Both the position numbers and the translations under genes were made by a program. A model generated the notes under the pieces. That model did not search any database. It saw only the letters and a list, made by a program, of their open reading frames with translations, and was not told the origin of the DNA. A stretch of DNA of 64,000 nucleotides from Sporosarcina obsidiansis (lineage in GTDB: Bacteria; Bacillota; Bacilli; Bacillales_A; Planococcaceae), in assembly GCF_009651005.1 (NCBI RefSeq), contig NZ_WHVW01000001.1:143720-207719 (forward strand). Direction: 5' to 3'. This document shows, one piece after another, positions 1-10,100 of the stretch. Every line of letters starts with the position of its first letter. Positions within the stretch are counted from its first letter, which is position 1.

Positions 1-150
1 ACCCCACGCTCGCGCTCATAGGGAAGCTGTCCACGCTCATAGACCCCACGCTCGCGCTCATAGGGAAGCTGTCCACGTTCATAGACCCCACGCTCGCGCT
101 CATAGGGAAGCTGTCCACGCTCATAGAACCCAAACCAACGCTCATAAACA
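1..150. repeat. 21-bp-phased CGCTCATAG repeat array 1
   Basis: The motif GCTCATAG recurs every 21 bp (for example at 14-21 and 35-42), with a higher-order period of 42 bp made of two alternating half units. A few copies vary (GTTCATAG, GCTCATAA). The array is non-coding, starts at or before the window edge, and ends about 230 bp before the NERD gene. The same motif and spacing recur at 1421-1561, 51374-51442 and, on the other strand, 60046-60305. No function is known to me. Confidence 0.85.
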
Positions 151-377
151 ATAAAACCAACCATCTCTAGGTAGTTAATAAGACATATTTTTATAAATCA
201 ACTTCCCATCCATAAAGAGAAAACGATGAAAATTCAATTTTCATACCTAATTCCACATCAAAAATTAATTTTACCAGCCAAACCTAATGCAAAAAAGAAT
301 TTTATCCAAACATTTCCATGTTGATGTTGATTTGCTATAATAAGAATAAACCCAACGTACAGGAGGTGAGAGATATA

Positions 378-1358
378 ATTTACAAAACCCGTGAAGTGCC
401 TAAGTTAGTCATTGGGCAACATGCGCTGTTGAAACGTCTGCCAGTCAATCATGAAAAGTATGAAAAAATTCGAACTGACTTTTACAATGGAAGGGCGGGA
501 TTTGGAGGAGAGAAGGAATTTGACTATCAAATGAGGGAGTTTGCCCCACAGTACCCCCATGCAATTCTCCATGACCTCTTTCTGAAGCAAGGTGCGGTAT
601 ACTTCCAAATTGATTCGATGCTTATTACACCAAGCATTATCATACTATTTGAAATTAAAAATATTGCTGGTAAACTGCTAGTTAAACAAAATCCCACTCA
701 ATTTATCCGCCAAGTGCCAGGTGGCGAGCGGACCGTTTTGAGAAGTCCAATCGAAGAACTAGAGAGGAAAAAGTATTTTTTCGATCAGTGGTTGCAAGAG
801 CGGAAAATTACTATCCCGCTCATGGATTACGTCGTATTTGCATATCAAAATGAACTTACGATCGAAAATATGGCATCCTCCCGCATTGCATTTTCATATG
901 AAATTCCAAACAAACTACGTTCAATGGAAATGAATTCAGATATATTAAGTCAACCTCAAATCCATCGACTAGCCAATGAACTCAAACAGGCCCACCGCAT
1001 GTACGAATCATCTCCCCTTACTCAAAAATACGACATCAACTCCCAAGAACTTACATCTGGCGTTACCTGCCATACTTGCAACCGCCTGACCATGCAGTGG
1101 CAAGCAAAACGTTGGAGATGCCAAGCGTGCGGATATCTAGACCCCGCAGCCCACTACACTACACTTCAAGAATGGTATTGGATTAAAGGAGACCTCCTCA
1201 CGAACCAGCAGTTTCGACAATTTAGCAATATCCGCTCCCGACATGTAGCCAAACGTCTCTTGGCAAATCCTTATACCGAGCTACATGGTAAGAAGAGATA
1301 CTCCGTTTATCAATTATCTTCCGAACTACTTAGTATACCTACGAATCTCACCTTCTAA
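378..1358 (+). CDS. NERD domain protein with C-terminal zinc ribbon
   Basis: Probable nuclease-related (NERD) protein of about 326 residues. The NERD part covers roughly the first 160 residues (GGEKEFDYQ, then FQIDSMLITPS and IILFEIKN, where the D...E-x-K arrangement resembles a PD-(D/E)XK fold). A C-terminal zinc ribbon is visible as CHTC...CQAC. Family members are presumed cytosolic nucleic-acid enzymes, but their substrates are mostly unknown. Start choice: an ATG at 318 has no ribosome site, whereas AGGAGGTGAG at 360-369 sits 8 bases before an ATT codon at 378, and translation from there gives YKTREVPKLV, the usual N-terminus of the family in Bacillales. ATA at 375 is the alternative. The gene stands alone between two repeat arrays. 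The domain call is solid; the function is inferred. Confidence 0.85.
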   Translation: MYKTREVPKLVIGQHALLKRLPVNHEKYEKIRTDFYNGRAGFGGEKEFDYQMREFAPQYPHAILHDLFLKQGAVYFQIDSMLITPSIIILFEIKNIAGKLLVKQNPTQFIRQVPGGERTVLRSPIEELERKKYFFDQWLQERKITIPLMDYVVFAYQNELTIENMASSRIAFSYEIPNKLRSMEMNSDILSQPQIHRLANELKQAHRMYESSPLTQKYDINSQELTSGVTCHTCNRLTMQWQAKRWRCQACGYLDPAAHYTTLQEWYWIKGDLLTNQQFRQFSNIRSRHVAKRLLANPYTELHGKKRYSVYQLSSELLSIPTNLTF

Positions 1359-1373
1359 GTCCAACCAATCAAA

Positions 1374-1411
1374 AAGGCGCATGCTCATCATTTCATGCGC
1401 CACCCTTCCAA
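1374..1411. terminator. hairpin downstream of the NERD gene
   Basis: GGCGCATG pairs with CATGCGCC around a 9-base loop. The stem is preceded by AAAAA but not followed by a T run, so it would work better as a terminator for the minus strand. As a plus-strand terminator it is weak. Confidence 0.4.
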
Positions 1412-1420
1412 TGAAATTAC

Positions 1421-1561
1421 GGCCGCTCATAGATTTTTCTCAAGCGCTCATAGCCCACCGCCAGCCGCTCATAACATCAGCTCAAGCGCTCATAACCCAC
1501 CTCCAGCCGCTCATAGCCACCCCTCAAGCGCTCATAACCCACCGCCAACCGCTCATAACCT
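1421..1561. repeat. 21-bp-phased CGCTCATAG repeat array 2
   Basis: Seven copies of CCGCTCATAG or GCGCTCATAR are spaced 21 bp apart between the NERD gene and the SLH-CAP gene. Units alternate between CCGCTCATA and AAGCGCTCATA, giving a 42-bp super-period as in array 1. Short open frames across it are by-products of the 21-bp (7-codon) period and are not taken as genes. Confidence 0.85.
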
Positions 1562-1645
1562 CCCAAAAATCCCGCAAATCCTACCAAATCCCCCTCCAAA
1601 TCTACCCAACTATCCAGTATACTCATACAAAAGGAGGCCGAATCT

Positions 1646-2800
1646 ATGAAACTGACAAACACCAATCGACACCACAAGAAAAACTTATTCATCAGCACAA
1701 CGGCTATCACCCTCGCAGCAACTGCCGTGGCCTACGCACAACCTGCACACGCCGCGACATTCAAAGACGTGCCAGCCGATCACTACGCACACGAAGCGAT
1801 CACGTACATGGCTGCCAATCAAATCATCAACGGCTATCCGGACAATACGTATCGCCTCAACCAGCCTGTCACCCGTGCGCAGGCGGCCAAGATGATCGCA
1901 CTCGCTATCAAAGCGAAGCCAAGTGCTGCCTATAAATTGAATTTCACAGACATCAAACCAACACATGGCGCCTACGATCATATCCGCGCACTCACTGAAA
2001 AAGGGCTGTTTGCCAATCAAGCCAAGTTTAATCCGAACGATCCGCTAACTCGGGGCCAAATGGCGAAGCTACTCGTTCTCGGTTACAATATCATCACGGA
2101 CGACAACGATTTCATTCGGTTTGCTGATGTTACGAAATCGAACGGGGCTTACACCTACATCGTGACGATCGCGGAACTCAACATTACGACCACACGGCCA
2201 GGCGCAGAATTCAAGCCGAATGAACCCGTCACGCGCGCACAAATGGCAGCGTTTCTCTACCGCGCCATCCAATTTAATGACAAACGAGCAAAAGGCCTGA
2301 TCACCTACGATAAACAGAAGAAAATGTATGTTGAAAAACAATCGCAGCCAGAAAAACCTGCACCTGAACAACCAAAACCAGAACAACCAAAGCCAGAACC
2401 ACCAACATCCAACCAACCATCACTAGCGGCTCAAACAATCATCATCGTCAATACAACACGCAAAGCTGCCAACGTCAACAGTCTGCAAGCGGACCCGGCA
2501 CTCAACCGAATCGCCACCGCCAAAGCGGAAGACATGGCTAAAAACGGGGAACTGTCACACATCTCCCCAACATACGGGACCGTGCCTGAAATGCTAGCGA
2601 AATTTAATTACAAATGGAAAGCGTACGGAGAAAATATCGCGGCTGGCTACATTAGCGCCAAAGGAGTCACCGATGCCTGGCTCGCTTCACCCGGTCACAA
2701 AGAAAATCTCCTAAGCACGACATTCACACACATGGGTGCCGGCACAGCCACCGACAAAAACGGCAAAATCTACTGGGTCAACCTATATTCAAAAAAATAA
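1646..2800 (+). CDS. exported SLH-CAP domain surface protein
   Basis: Exported protein of 384 residues with a signal peptide ending near AQPAHA (about residue 36). Three SLH modules follow (about 37-215; anchors such as ITYMAANQIINGYPDNTYR and the recurring TRAQAAKM / TRGQMAKL / TRAQMAAF). A Pro/Gln/Lys-rich linker (QPEKPAPEQPKPEQ) leads to a CAP/SCP domain (about 260-384; HISPTYG, AYGENIAAGY, WLASPGHKENLL). SLH modules bind pyruvylated secondary cell wall polymer, so the CAP domain is displayed on the wall. Its activity is unknown in bacteria. AAGGAGG at 1631-1637 supports the ATG start. It resembles Bacillus YkwD/SafA-type CAP proteins with an added SLH anchor. Base use is rich in C-ending codons, as in the genes up to 6429. 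Confidence 0.93.
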   Translation: MKLTNTNRHHKKNLFISTTAITLAATAVAYAQPAHAATFKDVPADHYAHEAITYMAANQIINGYPDNTYRLNQPVTRAQAAKMIALAIKAKPSAAYKLNFTDIKPTHGAYDHIRALTEKGLFANQAKFNPNDPLTRGQMAKLLVLGYNIITDDNDFIRFADVTKSNGAYTYIVTIAELNITTTRPGAEFKPNEPVTRAQMAAFLYRAIQFNDKRAKGLITYDKQKKMYVEKQSQPEKPAPEQPKPEQPKPEPPTSNQPSLAAQTIIIVNTTRKAANVNSLQADPALNRIATAKAEDMAKNGELSHISPTYGTVPEMLAKFNYKWKAYGENIAAGYISAKGVTDAWLASPGHKENLLSTTFTHMGAGTATDKNGKIYWVNLYSKK

Positions 2801-2917
2801 ATCCTTCCCCAATCGCTTATTCCGAGCCGTATAGGGTATAGTGAGTAGGTACATATAACAACCAATGAAAAGTCATTTGAACCTACTTACCCAAACTAGC
2901 AAATAGGAGGAACCGCC

Positions 2918-4099
2918 ATGAAACAAACACTCATCGCCGCAACAGCCATCATCGCCTGGCTCTGCTTAGCGCCCGTGTCTCAAGCCGCCACACTCGACGA
3001 AGTCAAAGAAATCGTTGAACTTTACTACTACGGCGAACAACCAACCAACGTAGCAAAAGCGAAAACTATCAATGAAATCGTCAACCAACTCGACGAATAC
3101 TCTGTCTACTTAACACCAGCAGAATACAAAGAATACCTAAACCAATACGCCAGTGCAGGACCGACAACACAAGTCGCCAGCCTGACCTATCCAGTGAAGA
3201 ATAAAACCAATGTCCAATCACATATGATGTACGGTAATGTCGGTTATTTGAAAATTAAGACTTTTTCAGCTCATCTACTGGAAGACGTCAACACTCACTG
3301 GGCAAATCTGAAAAAACAAGGCGCAGAAAAACTCATCTTAGACCTACGCTTTAACGGTGGCGGCTATGTGGAAAGCGCTGAACAACTACTAGGCTTCTTC
3401 CCGAAAGCAAAAGAAGCCTACAAATTAAAAACACGCATGGGTACCGAGTCCGCTAAATCGATCCCAGCGAAAAATAAATTCCCGGATGACACGTACGTAC
3501 TCGTCAACCGTTACTCCGCCTCTGCATCCGAAATCGTCGCCGTCTCCGTCAAAGACCAAGAAGCGGCAGTCGTAGTAGGGGAGAACACAAAAGGCAAAGG
3601 CAGCGTCCAGTCCCTATTCGAACTAGCTAATGGCGGTGCACTAAAACTCACAACCGGACATTACACAGGCCCGAAAGGCACACCCGTCCAACACAAAGGC
3701 GTCCAACCAACCATCAACATGGCACCCGGCACAGAACTAACGGGCATGCACAAACGCCTAATTACAGCGAGCCTTGCAGCAAAAAACTATAAACACATCA
3801 ACGGACCGACCGACGTACCACAACAAAAAGCATTCAACGTCCAATTCACACAACCAATGAACTTCGGCCCGGCAAAAACTTTCGACAAAATGGAACTTAT
3901 CAAATTCGGTAGCGTCTCTATACCTACAACAAAAAAACAAATCGACAACAAAACCATGTCCATCCAACCCGCCAAACCCATGCAGCTTGGCGCAGAATAT
4001 ATGCTCATCGTCCACCCAGGCATCAAAAACCAAAGCGGACGAACCGTAAAACAAGGAACCTATACAACATACAAAGTACAGACCACCACAAAGAAATAA
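2918..4099 (+). CDS. secreted S41 (CtpA-like) protease with C-terminal Ig-like domain
   Basis: Secreted serine protease of 393 residues. A signal peptide ends near VSQAA (about residue 24). A short helical region with DEYSVYLTPAEY follows, as in carboxy-terminal processing proteases. The S41 catalytic domain spans about 100-260: LRFNGGGYV, then SASASEI with the likely nucleophile near Ser202, and GKGSVQ with the likely general base near Lys227. No PDZ domain is evident between the N-terminal part and the core, unlike classical CtpA. The last about 110 residues form an SbsA/Big_5-like domain (FNVQFTQPMNFGP...LGAEYMLIVHPGI), a module shared with other exoproteins here. AGGAGG 10 bases upstream supports the start. 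The substrate is unknown. Confidence 0.9.
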   Translation: MKQTLIAATAIIAWLCLAPVSQAATLDEVKEIVELYYYGEQPTNVAKAKTINEIVNQLDEYSVYLTPAEYKEYLNQYASAGPTTQVASLTYPVKNKTNVQSHMMYGNVGYLKIKTFSAHLLEDVNTHWANLKKQGAEKLILDLRFNGGGYVESAEQLLGFFPKAKEAYKLKTRMGTESAKSIPAKNKFPDDTYVLVNRYSASASEIVAVSVKDQEAAVVVGENTKGKGSVQSLFELANGGALKLTTGHYTGPKGTPVQHKGVQPTINMAPGTELTGMHKRLITASLAAKNYKHINGPTDVPQQKAFNVQFTQPMNFGPAKTFDKMELIKFGSVSIPTTKKQIDNKTMSIQPAKPMQLGAEYMLIVHPGIKNQSGRTVKQGTYTTYKVQTTTKK

Positions 4100-4426
4100 A
4101 CGTGGTTGGCAAATCAATAACTTGGTATACTATATAGATGGCAATATACAAAAACATAGTGGTCCGGGATTTGCGCTGCGGGTGGACGCTTTCCGTGGGG
4201 CGTGCGGTGAGCCGCTTCCTTCGCTGCGCTCAGTCCAGGGTCTCACCTGTCACGCTGATCCCACAGGAGTCGCCACCCTCCGCTTCAATCCTTACAGTGT
4301 GGTGCAAGTTTTCAGTGACCACATTATTTGTAGTAAATAAAGTAAGGAAAAGATTAAAGATACTGAGAAAATAGGATAGAACAATTTCTTCAACACTCAC
4401 AACAGAAAGCGAAGGTAGAACAAACC
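4100..4426. repeat. intergenic region with Bacillales repeat, copy 1 (4165-4292)
   Basis: No gene is seen here. The core (about 4165-4292) is a GC-rich imperfect palindromic element with ACGCTTTCCGTGGGGCG, GGGTCTCACCTGTCACGCTG and CGCTTCAATCC. I recognise it as a repeat scattered between genes in many Bacillales genomes. An inverted copy lies at 6480-6608, so the pair brackets the two sugar genes. Short open frames through it are not supported as genes. Confidence 0.8.
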
Positions 4427-5716
4427 ATGCAAAAGAAACTATGCGTAGTAGGCCTAGGCTACATCGGTCTCCCAACAGCCGTCATGTTCGCAAACAGCGG
4501 CCTACAAGTACACGGCGTCGACAAAAACGAACGCGCGGTACAACTCATCTCTAACAAACAACTACATATAGAAGAAAACGGCCTGCAACAACGTCTAGAC
4601 CAAGCCATCGACCAAGGGCACTTCACCGTCTCCACTACACCCGTCGAAGCAGACGTCTACATTATTGCTGTACCGTCACCTATCAACCCGGACAACACTG
4701 CCAACCTGGAATTCATCCGCCAGGCCACTGCGTCCGTCGTTCCGTATATTAAAAAAGGCGCACTTGTCATCTTAGAATCCACCGTCCCACCAAAAACGGT
4801 CGAAAACGTCATGCTGCCGGAACTGCGCAAAACCGATCTCGTCATCGGAGAAGAACTATTCGTCTCCCATTCACCGGAACGCGTCATCCCGGGCAAGATA
4901 TTCGAAGAACTCGTCAACAACGACCGCATCGTAGGCGGCATTAATCCGAAATCAGCAGAAATGACGAAAGAGCTGTATCAAGCATTCGTACAAGGAACGA
5001 TCCACCTGACAGACGCGACCACAGCAGAACTCGTCAAAGTCATGGAAAACACCTACCGCGACGTCAACATCGCATTTGCCAATGAACTTGCGAAAATCGC
5101 AGAAGGTATCGACGTGGACATTTGGGAAGCGATCAAATTTGCCAACTTCCATCCACGTGTCAACATCCATACACCAGGCCCAGGCGTAGGCGGTCACTGT
5201 ATCGCAGTCGACCCATGGTTCCTCGTTGAACTGGCACCTGATAAAGCGGACATCATCAAAAAAGCGCGTCTGACAAATGACGGCATGCCGATGTTCACCG
5301 CACAGAAAGCAAAGAACTTACTGACGCAATATGGCATCGAAAAGGGGAAAGTGGCGGTTCTCGGGTTGGCGTTCAAAGGCAACGTCGATGACATGCGCGA
5401 AAGCCCGGCAACGAAAGTCATCGAGTCGCTCCAGCAACTAGGCTTAGAAGTCACATCATTCGATCCGCATATTAAAGAATTGCAGCATCCGACGCAAACA
5501 GCAACAATCGATGAAGCAATCGAAAATGCAGACTTGCTTCTATTAACAACGGACCATGATGAATTTAAACAGCTCGATCCAGCGAGTCTATCAACGAAAC
5601 AACCAAGACCCATTATGCTCGACACTAAAAATGCCCTCAACCCAGACAAATGGGAGAACGCTGAATTCCGCTTCTTCAAACTAGGCGATGGCAAAAAAGA
5701 AGGACTGCTTCATTAA
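4427..5716 (+). CDS. wecC: UDP-N-acetyl-D-mannosamine dehydrogenase (WecC-like)
   Basis: Nucleotide-sugar dehydrogenase of 429 residues that oxidises UDP-ManNAc to UDP-ManNAcA with two NAD+. An N-terminal Rossmann motif (VVGLGYIGLPTA) is followed by ESTVPPKTVE, the central dimerisation region, and the catalytic loop GPGVGGHCIAVDPWF, with the nucleophilic Cys in GGHC. The DPWF ending is typical of WecC-type enzymes rather than UDP-glucose dehydrogenases. A C-terminal UDP-binding domain carries VLGLAFKGNVDDMRESPA. It overlaps the next gene by one base (TAATG). The upstream ribosome site is weak. Both genes sit between inverted copies of a Bacillales repeat. The likely role is making ManNAcA for the secondary wall polymer; substrate choice rests on motif resemblance only. 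Confidence 0.88.
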   Translation: MQKKLCVVGLGYIGLPTAVMFANSGLQVHGVDKNERAVQLISNKQLHIEENGLQQRLDQAIDQGHFTVSTTPVEADVYIIAVPSPINPDNTANLEFIRQATASVVPYIKKGALVILESTVPPKTVENVMLPELRKTDLVIGEELFVSHSPERVIPGKIFEELVNNDRIVGGINPKSAEMTKELYQAFVQGTIHLTDATTAELVKVMENTYRDVNIAFANELAKIAEGIDVDIWEAIKFANFHPRVNIHTPGPGVGGHCIAVDPWFLVELAPDKADIIKKARLTNDGMPMFTAQKAKNLLTQYGIEKGKVAVLGLAFKGNVDDMRESPATKVIESLQQLGLEVTSFDPHIKELQHPTQTATIDEAIENADLLLLTTDHDEFKQLDPASLSTKQPRPIMLDTKNALNPDKWENAEFRFFKLGDGKKEGLLH

Positions 5717-6429
5717 TGAAAGAAGAAATTCTAGGTGTTTCCGTCAACACTGAAAACTACGACGAACTGATACCCAAAGTTTTCGCGAATATAGATGAAG
5801 GAAAAAAATCACTCGTCGTCGCGATCAATCCAGAAAAGCTAATGAAAGCGAAAGAAGACGCCGAACTAAAAGCACTGCTCAACCGGGCTGAATTCCAAAT
5901 CCCGGATGGCATCGGCGTCATCCTCGCATCCAAACTAAAAAAAGGCCAAATCCGTTCCAGAGTCACCGGCATCGACATGATGGACCGCATCGTCCAAGAA
6001 GCCGCAAAAAGGGGGAAACGAATCTTCCTTTACGGAGCCAAACCTGGCGTAGCCGACACAGCAGCTGCTAGATTGCAAGAACTACATCCAGACATTCAAA
6101 TTGCTGGCGTCCAACACGGCTACGAAAAAGACACACAAGTCGTACTCGACAACATTAACAAAGCCCAACCCGATATCCTATTCGTCGCTATGGGCTCACC
6201 CAAACAAGAACAATGGATCGAACAACATCGAAACCAACTACACCCGATTTTGTTTCAAGGCGTCGGTGGCTCATTCGACGTACTAGCTGGCAACATCAAA
6301 CGGGCACCGGTTGCTTTTCAAAAAGCGGGCGCGGAATGGTTGTATCGATTATTACTAGAACCAAGTCGAATCAAACGACAAATGAATCTACCAAAGTTTC
6401 TAGTAGAAGTCTATAAGAAGAAGCAGTGA
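5716..6429 (+). CDS. tagA: WecG/TagA/CpsF family glycosyltransferase
   Basis: Glycosyltransferase family 26 protein of 237 residues. The family transfers ManNAc or ManNAcA from UDP to an undecaprenyl-diphosphate-linked GlcNAc on the inner face of the membrane. Motifs include NPEKLMKAKED, PDGIGVILASK, GIDMMDRIV, IFLYGAKPGVA, FVAMGSPKQEQWI and QGVGGSFDVLAG. Its start codon overlaps the stop of the dehydrogenase gene, so the two are probably translationally coupled. Because the partner gene makes UDP-ManNAcA, this enzyme may transfer ManNAcA (WecG-like) rather than ManNAc (TagA-like). The product would feed a wall polymer of the kind SLH domains bind, which fits the S-layer gene just downstream. 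Confidence 0.88.
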   Translation: MKEEILGVSVNTENYDELIPKVFANIDEGKKSLVVAINPEKLMKAKEDAELKALLNRAEFQIPDGIGVILASKLKKGQIRSRVTGIDMMDRIVQEAAKRGKRIFLYGAKPGVADTAAARLQELHPDIQIAGVQHGYEKDTQVVLDNINKAQPDILFVAMGSPKQEQWIEQHRNQLHPILFQGVGGSFDVLAGNIKRAPVAFQKAGAEWLYRLLLEPSRIKRQMNLPKFLVEVYKKKQ

Positions 6430-6479
6430 TTTGAGAAACTTAATCGCTGACGTATCTATAAAATTAAGATATCTATTAA

Positions 6480-6608
6480 GGATTGAAGCGGAAGATGGGG
6501 CGACTCCGGGAGGATCAGCGTGAGCCTTGAGACCCTGGACAGAGCGAAGCGAAGGAAGCGACTCAAGCCACGCCCTCCGGAAAGCGTCCCCGTCTGAAGC
6601 GGAAATCC
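6480..6608. repeat. Bacillales intergenic repeat, copy 2 (inverted)
   Basis: GGATTGAAGCGG, GATCAGCGTGAGCC, GAGACCCTGGAC and CGGAAAGCGTCC are the reverse complement of the element at 4165-4292, with scattered differences. Together the copies form a long inverted repeat around the dehydrogenase-transferase pair. Confidence 0.8.
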
Positions 6609-6805
6609 AGGAACGCTCACCAAACTCTTAAACATTTGTTGAAATAAAGGTTCTCAAATAAAAAGTTCAATATTAAAACACAATCTACCAAAACCTTCTT
6701 GTAATCTATGAAACTTAATGATAGAATACGGAAGTGTAAGGATAATTTTCTCTTAGCATATAGCACAAATGCCACGCGAAGCGTAACGGTTGGTTGACCG
6801 CACAC

Positions 6806-6845
6806 AAAAAGGCTTGAACAGTTCCCATCTGTTCAAGCCTTTTTG
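6806..6845. terminator. strong bidirectional terminator
   Basis: AAAAAGGCTTGAACAG pairs perfectly with CTGTTCAAGCCTTTTT around TTCCCAT. The 16-bp stem has an A run before it and a T run after it, so it can stop transcription in both directions and insulates the S-layer promoter from upstream genes. The 200 bp before it (6609-6805) hold no supported gene. Confidence 0.9.
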
Positions 6846-6997
6846 TATGCAAAGTTTCCAAGCACCACCAAAATACCCTATTTCAAAAACTTCTTGGCAA
6901 ATACTTGCATCTTCTAAAAAAATCGGTAGAATAGAAGTTGCGGCAAAAAAGATTTGTCGATGTTTGCTAGTAATCTAGTAAACTTTCCAAAATTCGA

Positions 6998-7026
6998 TTG
7001 ACATCTTTACCGTTCTTATCTATACT
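6998..7026 (+). promoter_or_regulatory. sigma-A promoter of the S-layer gene
   Basis: A perfect TTGACA (6998-7003) and TATACT (7021-7026) are separated by exactly 17 bases. Transcription would start near 7033 and give an untranslated leader of about 75 nt before the AGAGGAGG site. A strong promoter is expected for an abundant S-layer protein. Confidence 0.85.
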
Positions 7027-7107
7027 TTACTGTGTAATGCCTACTACTTTCATACATAGGTAGTATCACGGCAAAAACAGAGATATCCAAGAGGAGGAAA
7101 TTATTCA

Positions 7108-10100
7108 ATGGCTAACCAACCAACGAAATATCGCAAGTTTGTAGTAGGGGCTGCTTCAGCTGCTCTAGTAGCATCAGCAGTAGCACCAGTTGCAAGCGCG
7201 GCAGATTTTAACGACACAAAAGGTAACACACACGAAGAAGCAATCAATGCATTATCAGATGCAGGCATCATCAAAGGTTACGAAGATGGTTCATTCAAAC
7301 CTAACAAAACTTTAACTCGTTCTGACGTAGTTAAGTTGATGGGTAAATGGTTAGTATCAGAAGGTTATAAAGTACCGGCTGACGCTCAATCTAAACCACG
7401 CTTTGCAGACCTAAAAACTACTTCAAACAAAGAATTGCTTGAAATGGCTGCACTAGTGTATGACAACGGAGTATTCGTTGGTACACCAGACGGCAAACTA
7501 GATCCGACTGGTGACATCACTCGTGAAAACATGGCAATCGTTCTTGTTCGTGCATTCGACCGCGTACATGACATCGATCTTGCTTCTTATGTTGCAGCAC
7601 AAGACTTCAAAAAAGACGTTACAGACCTAGGTAAAGCGAAAGCAGAAGCTCGTCCAGCAATTGACGTATTAGACTTCTTCGACATCACAAACCCAGAAGC
7701 ACCAGCTTTCAACCCGAAAAACACAACAACTCGTGGTCACTTTGCTACATTCTTACACAAGACAATCAACACTGATTTCTCTGATGTAGGTACTGGCACA
7801 GTAGCTCCTGGCGTTGCTTCAGTTAAAGCAGTTAACGCTACGACTGTTGAAGTAGCTATGAAAGATAAAGTTGACAACATCAACTCATTGAACTTCAAAA
7901 TCGACGGTTTGACTGTATCTAATGCTGCAGTAAAACAAACTGACGATAAAGTAGTAGTATTGACTACTGCAGTTCAAAAAGGCGGAGAAAAGTACACAGT
8001 TACTTTGAATGACAAAGCAATTGGTTCATTCACTGGTATGTCTGCTGTAGTTCCGACAAAAATTGACATGACTTCTGAAAATGTTCAAGGTAAAGTTGGA
8101 CAACAAGCGATTTTATCTGCTGATGTTGGCGTTAAACAAGCAGGTATCCCTGTAACATTTAACGTAAAAGCTAACACAACTGGAACACTTAACAAAGACC
8201 AAGTGTTTGAAGCTGTAACAAACGCAGATGGTATCGCAACTTTCTCTTATACACAATATGCTGCTGGTGTTGACGAAGTGGTAGCTTACCCAACAGGAAC
8301 TCCAACAGTTCGTGACTATGCAACTGTACATTGGGGTGTTGACACAATCCTAACTCTTGAAGAAGACGACAAAAAAGGTGCTTCTTTAAATAATGGAGAA
8401 AATAAAGTTTACAAAGTAACATATAAAGATCCAAAAACTGGTAAAGCTGTCCAAAACCAAGATGTGCATGTTACTTTCGCTGAAAACGTTGATGTAGCTA
8501 TCAATAAATTGACTGATGCTACAATTAATGGCAAGCCGGCTTACCAAACTACTAATGGTCAAGTAGCTTCTGTAACAGTTAAAACAGACTCTAAAGGTGA
8601 AGCAACATTTACTGTTTCAGGATCAAACACAAAAGCAACTCCAGTTGTATTCATTGACAACTCTGGATATGGCCAAAACTCAGTTAACAAACTAGATCAA
8701 ACTGAACTACAAGTGAAAGCTGCTGAATTGACTTTCGGTGCTATTCATGCGAAATATGATTTAGAACTTACTCGTGACGGTGGCGAAGAGGCAGCTGTAG
8801 GTTCATCAAACGGTCGCGTATACAAAGTGGCTGTTAAAGACGAAAACGGTAAAGCAGCAGCTGGCGAAGTTGTTAACGTAGCATTTGATGAAGTTCTTGA
8901 CCGTGTAATCTCTACAAACACGAAAGCAGAGTTTGTTGTAGATAATACGAAATACAAAGGAACTACAAACTACTACAACACAAACAACAAGCAACAAGTT
9001 CAAATCAAACTAGATTCTAAAGGTGAAGCAGAATTCAAAATTGTTAGCAATGACAATAAAGACTATGCTACTCCAGTAATCTGGATCGATATCAACACAA
9101 GCAACAACAAAGATGGCGTACTTGAACAAGGTGAGCCAACTAAAACAGCTGCTATGACTTACTTCGCAGATGAAAAAGTTGAAGGAAGCAAGCTGAAAGT
9201 ATACAACCAAAGAACACAAGAAGAAATCAAAGATAATCGTCCTGTAGTAGGTTCGGATGCTGTTGAATTCCGTTTCGACGTTGCTAACCAAAGCGGTGAA
9301 GCATTCTCAGGAAGTATCTCTGACTTTAAAGCTACTTACCAAGTAACGAACACTGGCAATAGTGATGTTTACGTTTGGAAGAACGCAGCTGACGTGGGTA
9401 ATCGCGACAAAGCAACAATCATCTCTACTCGTCGTGGTGAAACATTTACACTTGAAACAACAAACAACAAACAAGTAAAACTATTTGTTGGTGCAAACGG
9501 AGAGACAGCTTCTGTTGATGTAACAGCATACGGTGAAGCTAAAGAAGTGGGCAACGACAAAAAAGTTGTTCGTCTATCTGAAAGTAAAGTAGCAAAAGCT
9601 ACATTCCAATCAACTTCAGATCTTGGAACTTCATACACTGGTGTTGTTCAAAGCTTCGATAAAGACAAAAAGAAACTTACTTTCGCTGGCAAGAAAGAGC
9701 TTAACTATAAAGAAGAATTTGACGCTGGTAAAGTGAAGTATGAAGATGCACGCGGAACAACAACACTTAACTTGAACTTTGCTCAATTTGAGGACATCGT
9801 TTCAACTAGCCCGAATGCAGAACTTCACTACTACAAAAACAATGATGGCGTAATCACATTTACAATCCTAAAAGCAGTTTCTAACCAAACTGATGCGAAT
9901 GCAGCTAATGCAGTTACTGCATTGATTACTGCACTTCCAGCAACAGCTGATTTAACACTTGCTAATGAAGCAAAAGTTAACGAAGCACGCGTTGCTTATA
10001 ACGCATTAACTACTGCTCAAAAAGCACTAGTTACACAAGCTACTACTGACAAATTAGTAGCAGCTGAAGCGAAAATTGCTGAGTTGAAAGCTGATAACTC

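Noticed and set aside
1-150. CRISPR array
   Set aside because: Repeat units are 21 bp with a short 9-10 bp conserved core and similar spacers; no 25-40 bp repeat separated by unique spacers and no cas genes anywhere in the window.
1395-1935. Open frames through repeat array 2 and into the SLH-CAP gene
   Set aside because: Same 7-codon artefact; the downstream part is an alternative frame of a clear SLH gene.
4122-4374. Short open frames over the Bacillales repeat
   Set aside because: Low-stop GC-rich repeat; no ribosome site and no protein-like sequence.
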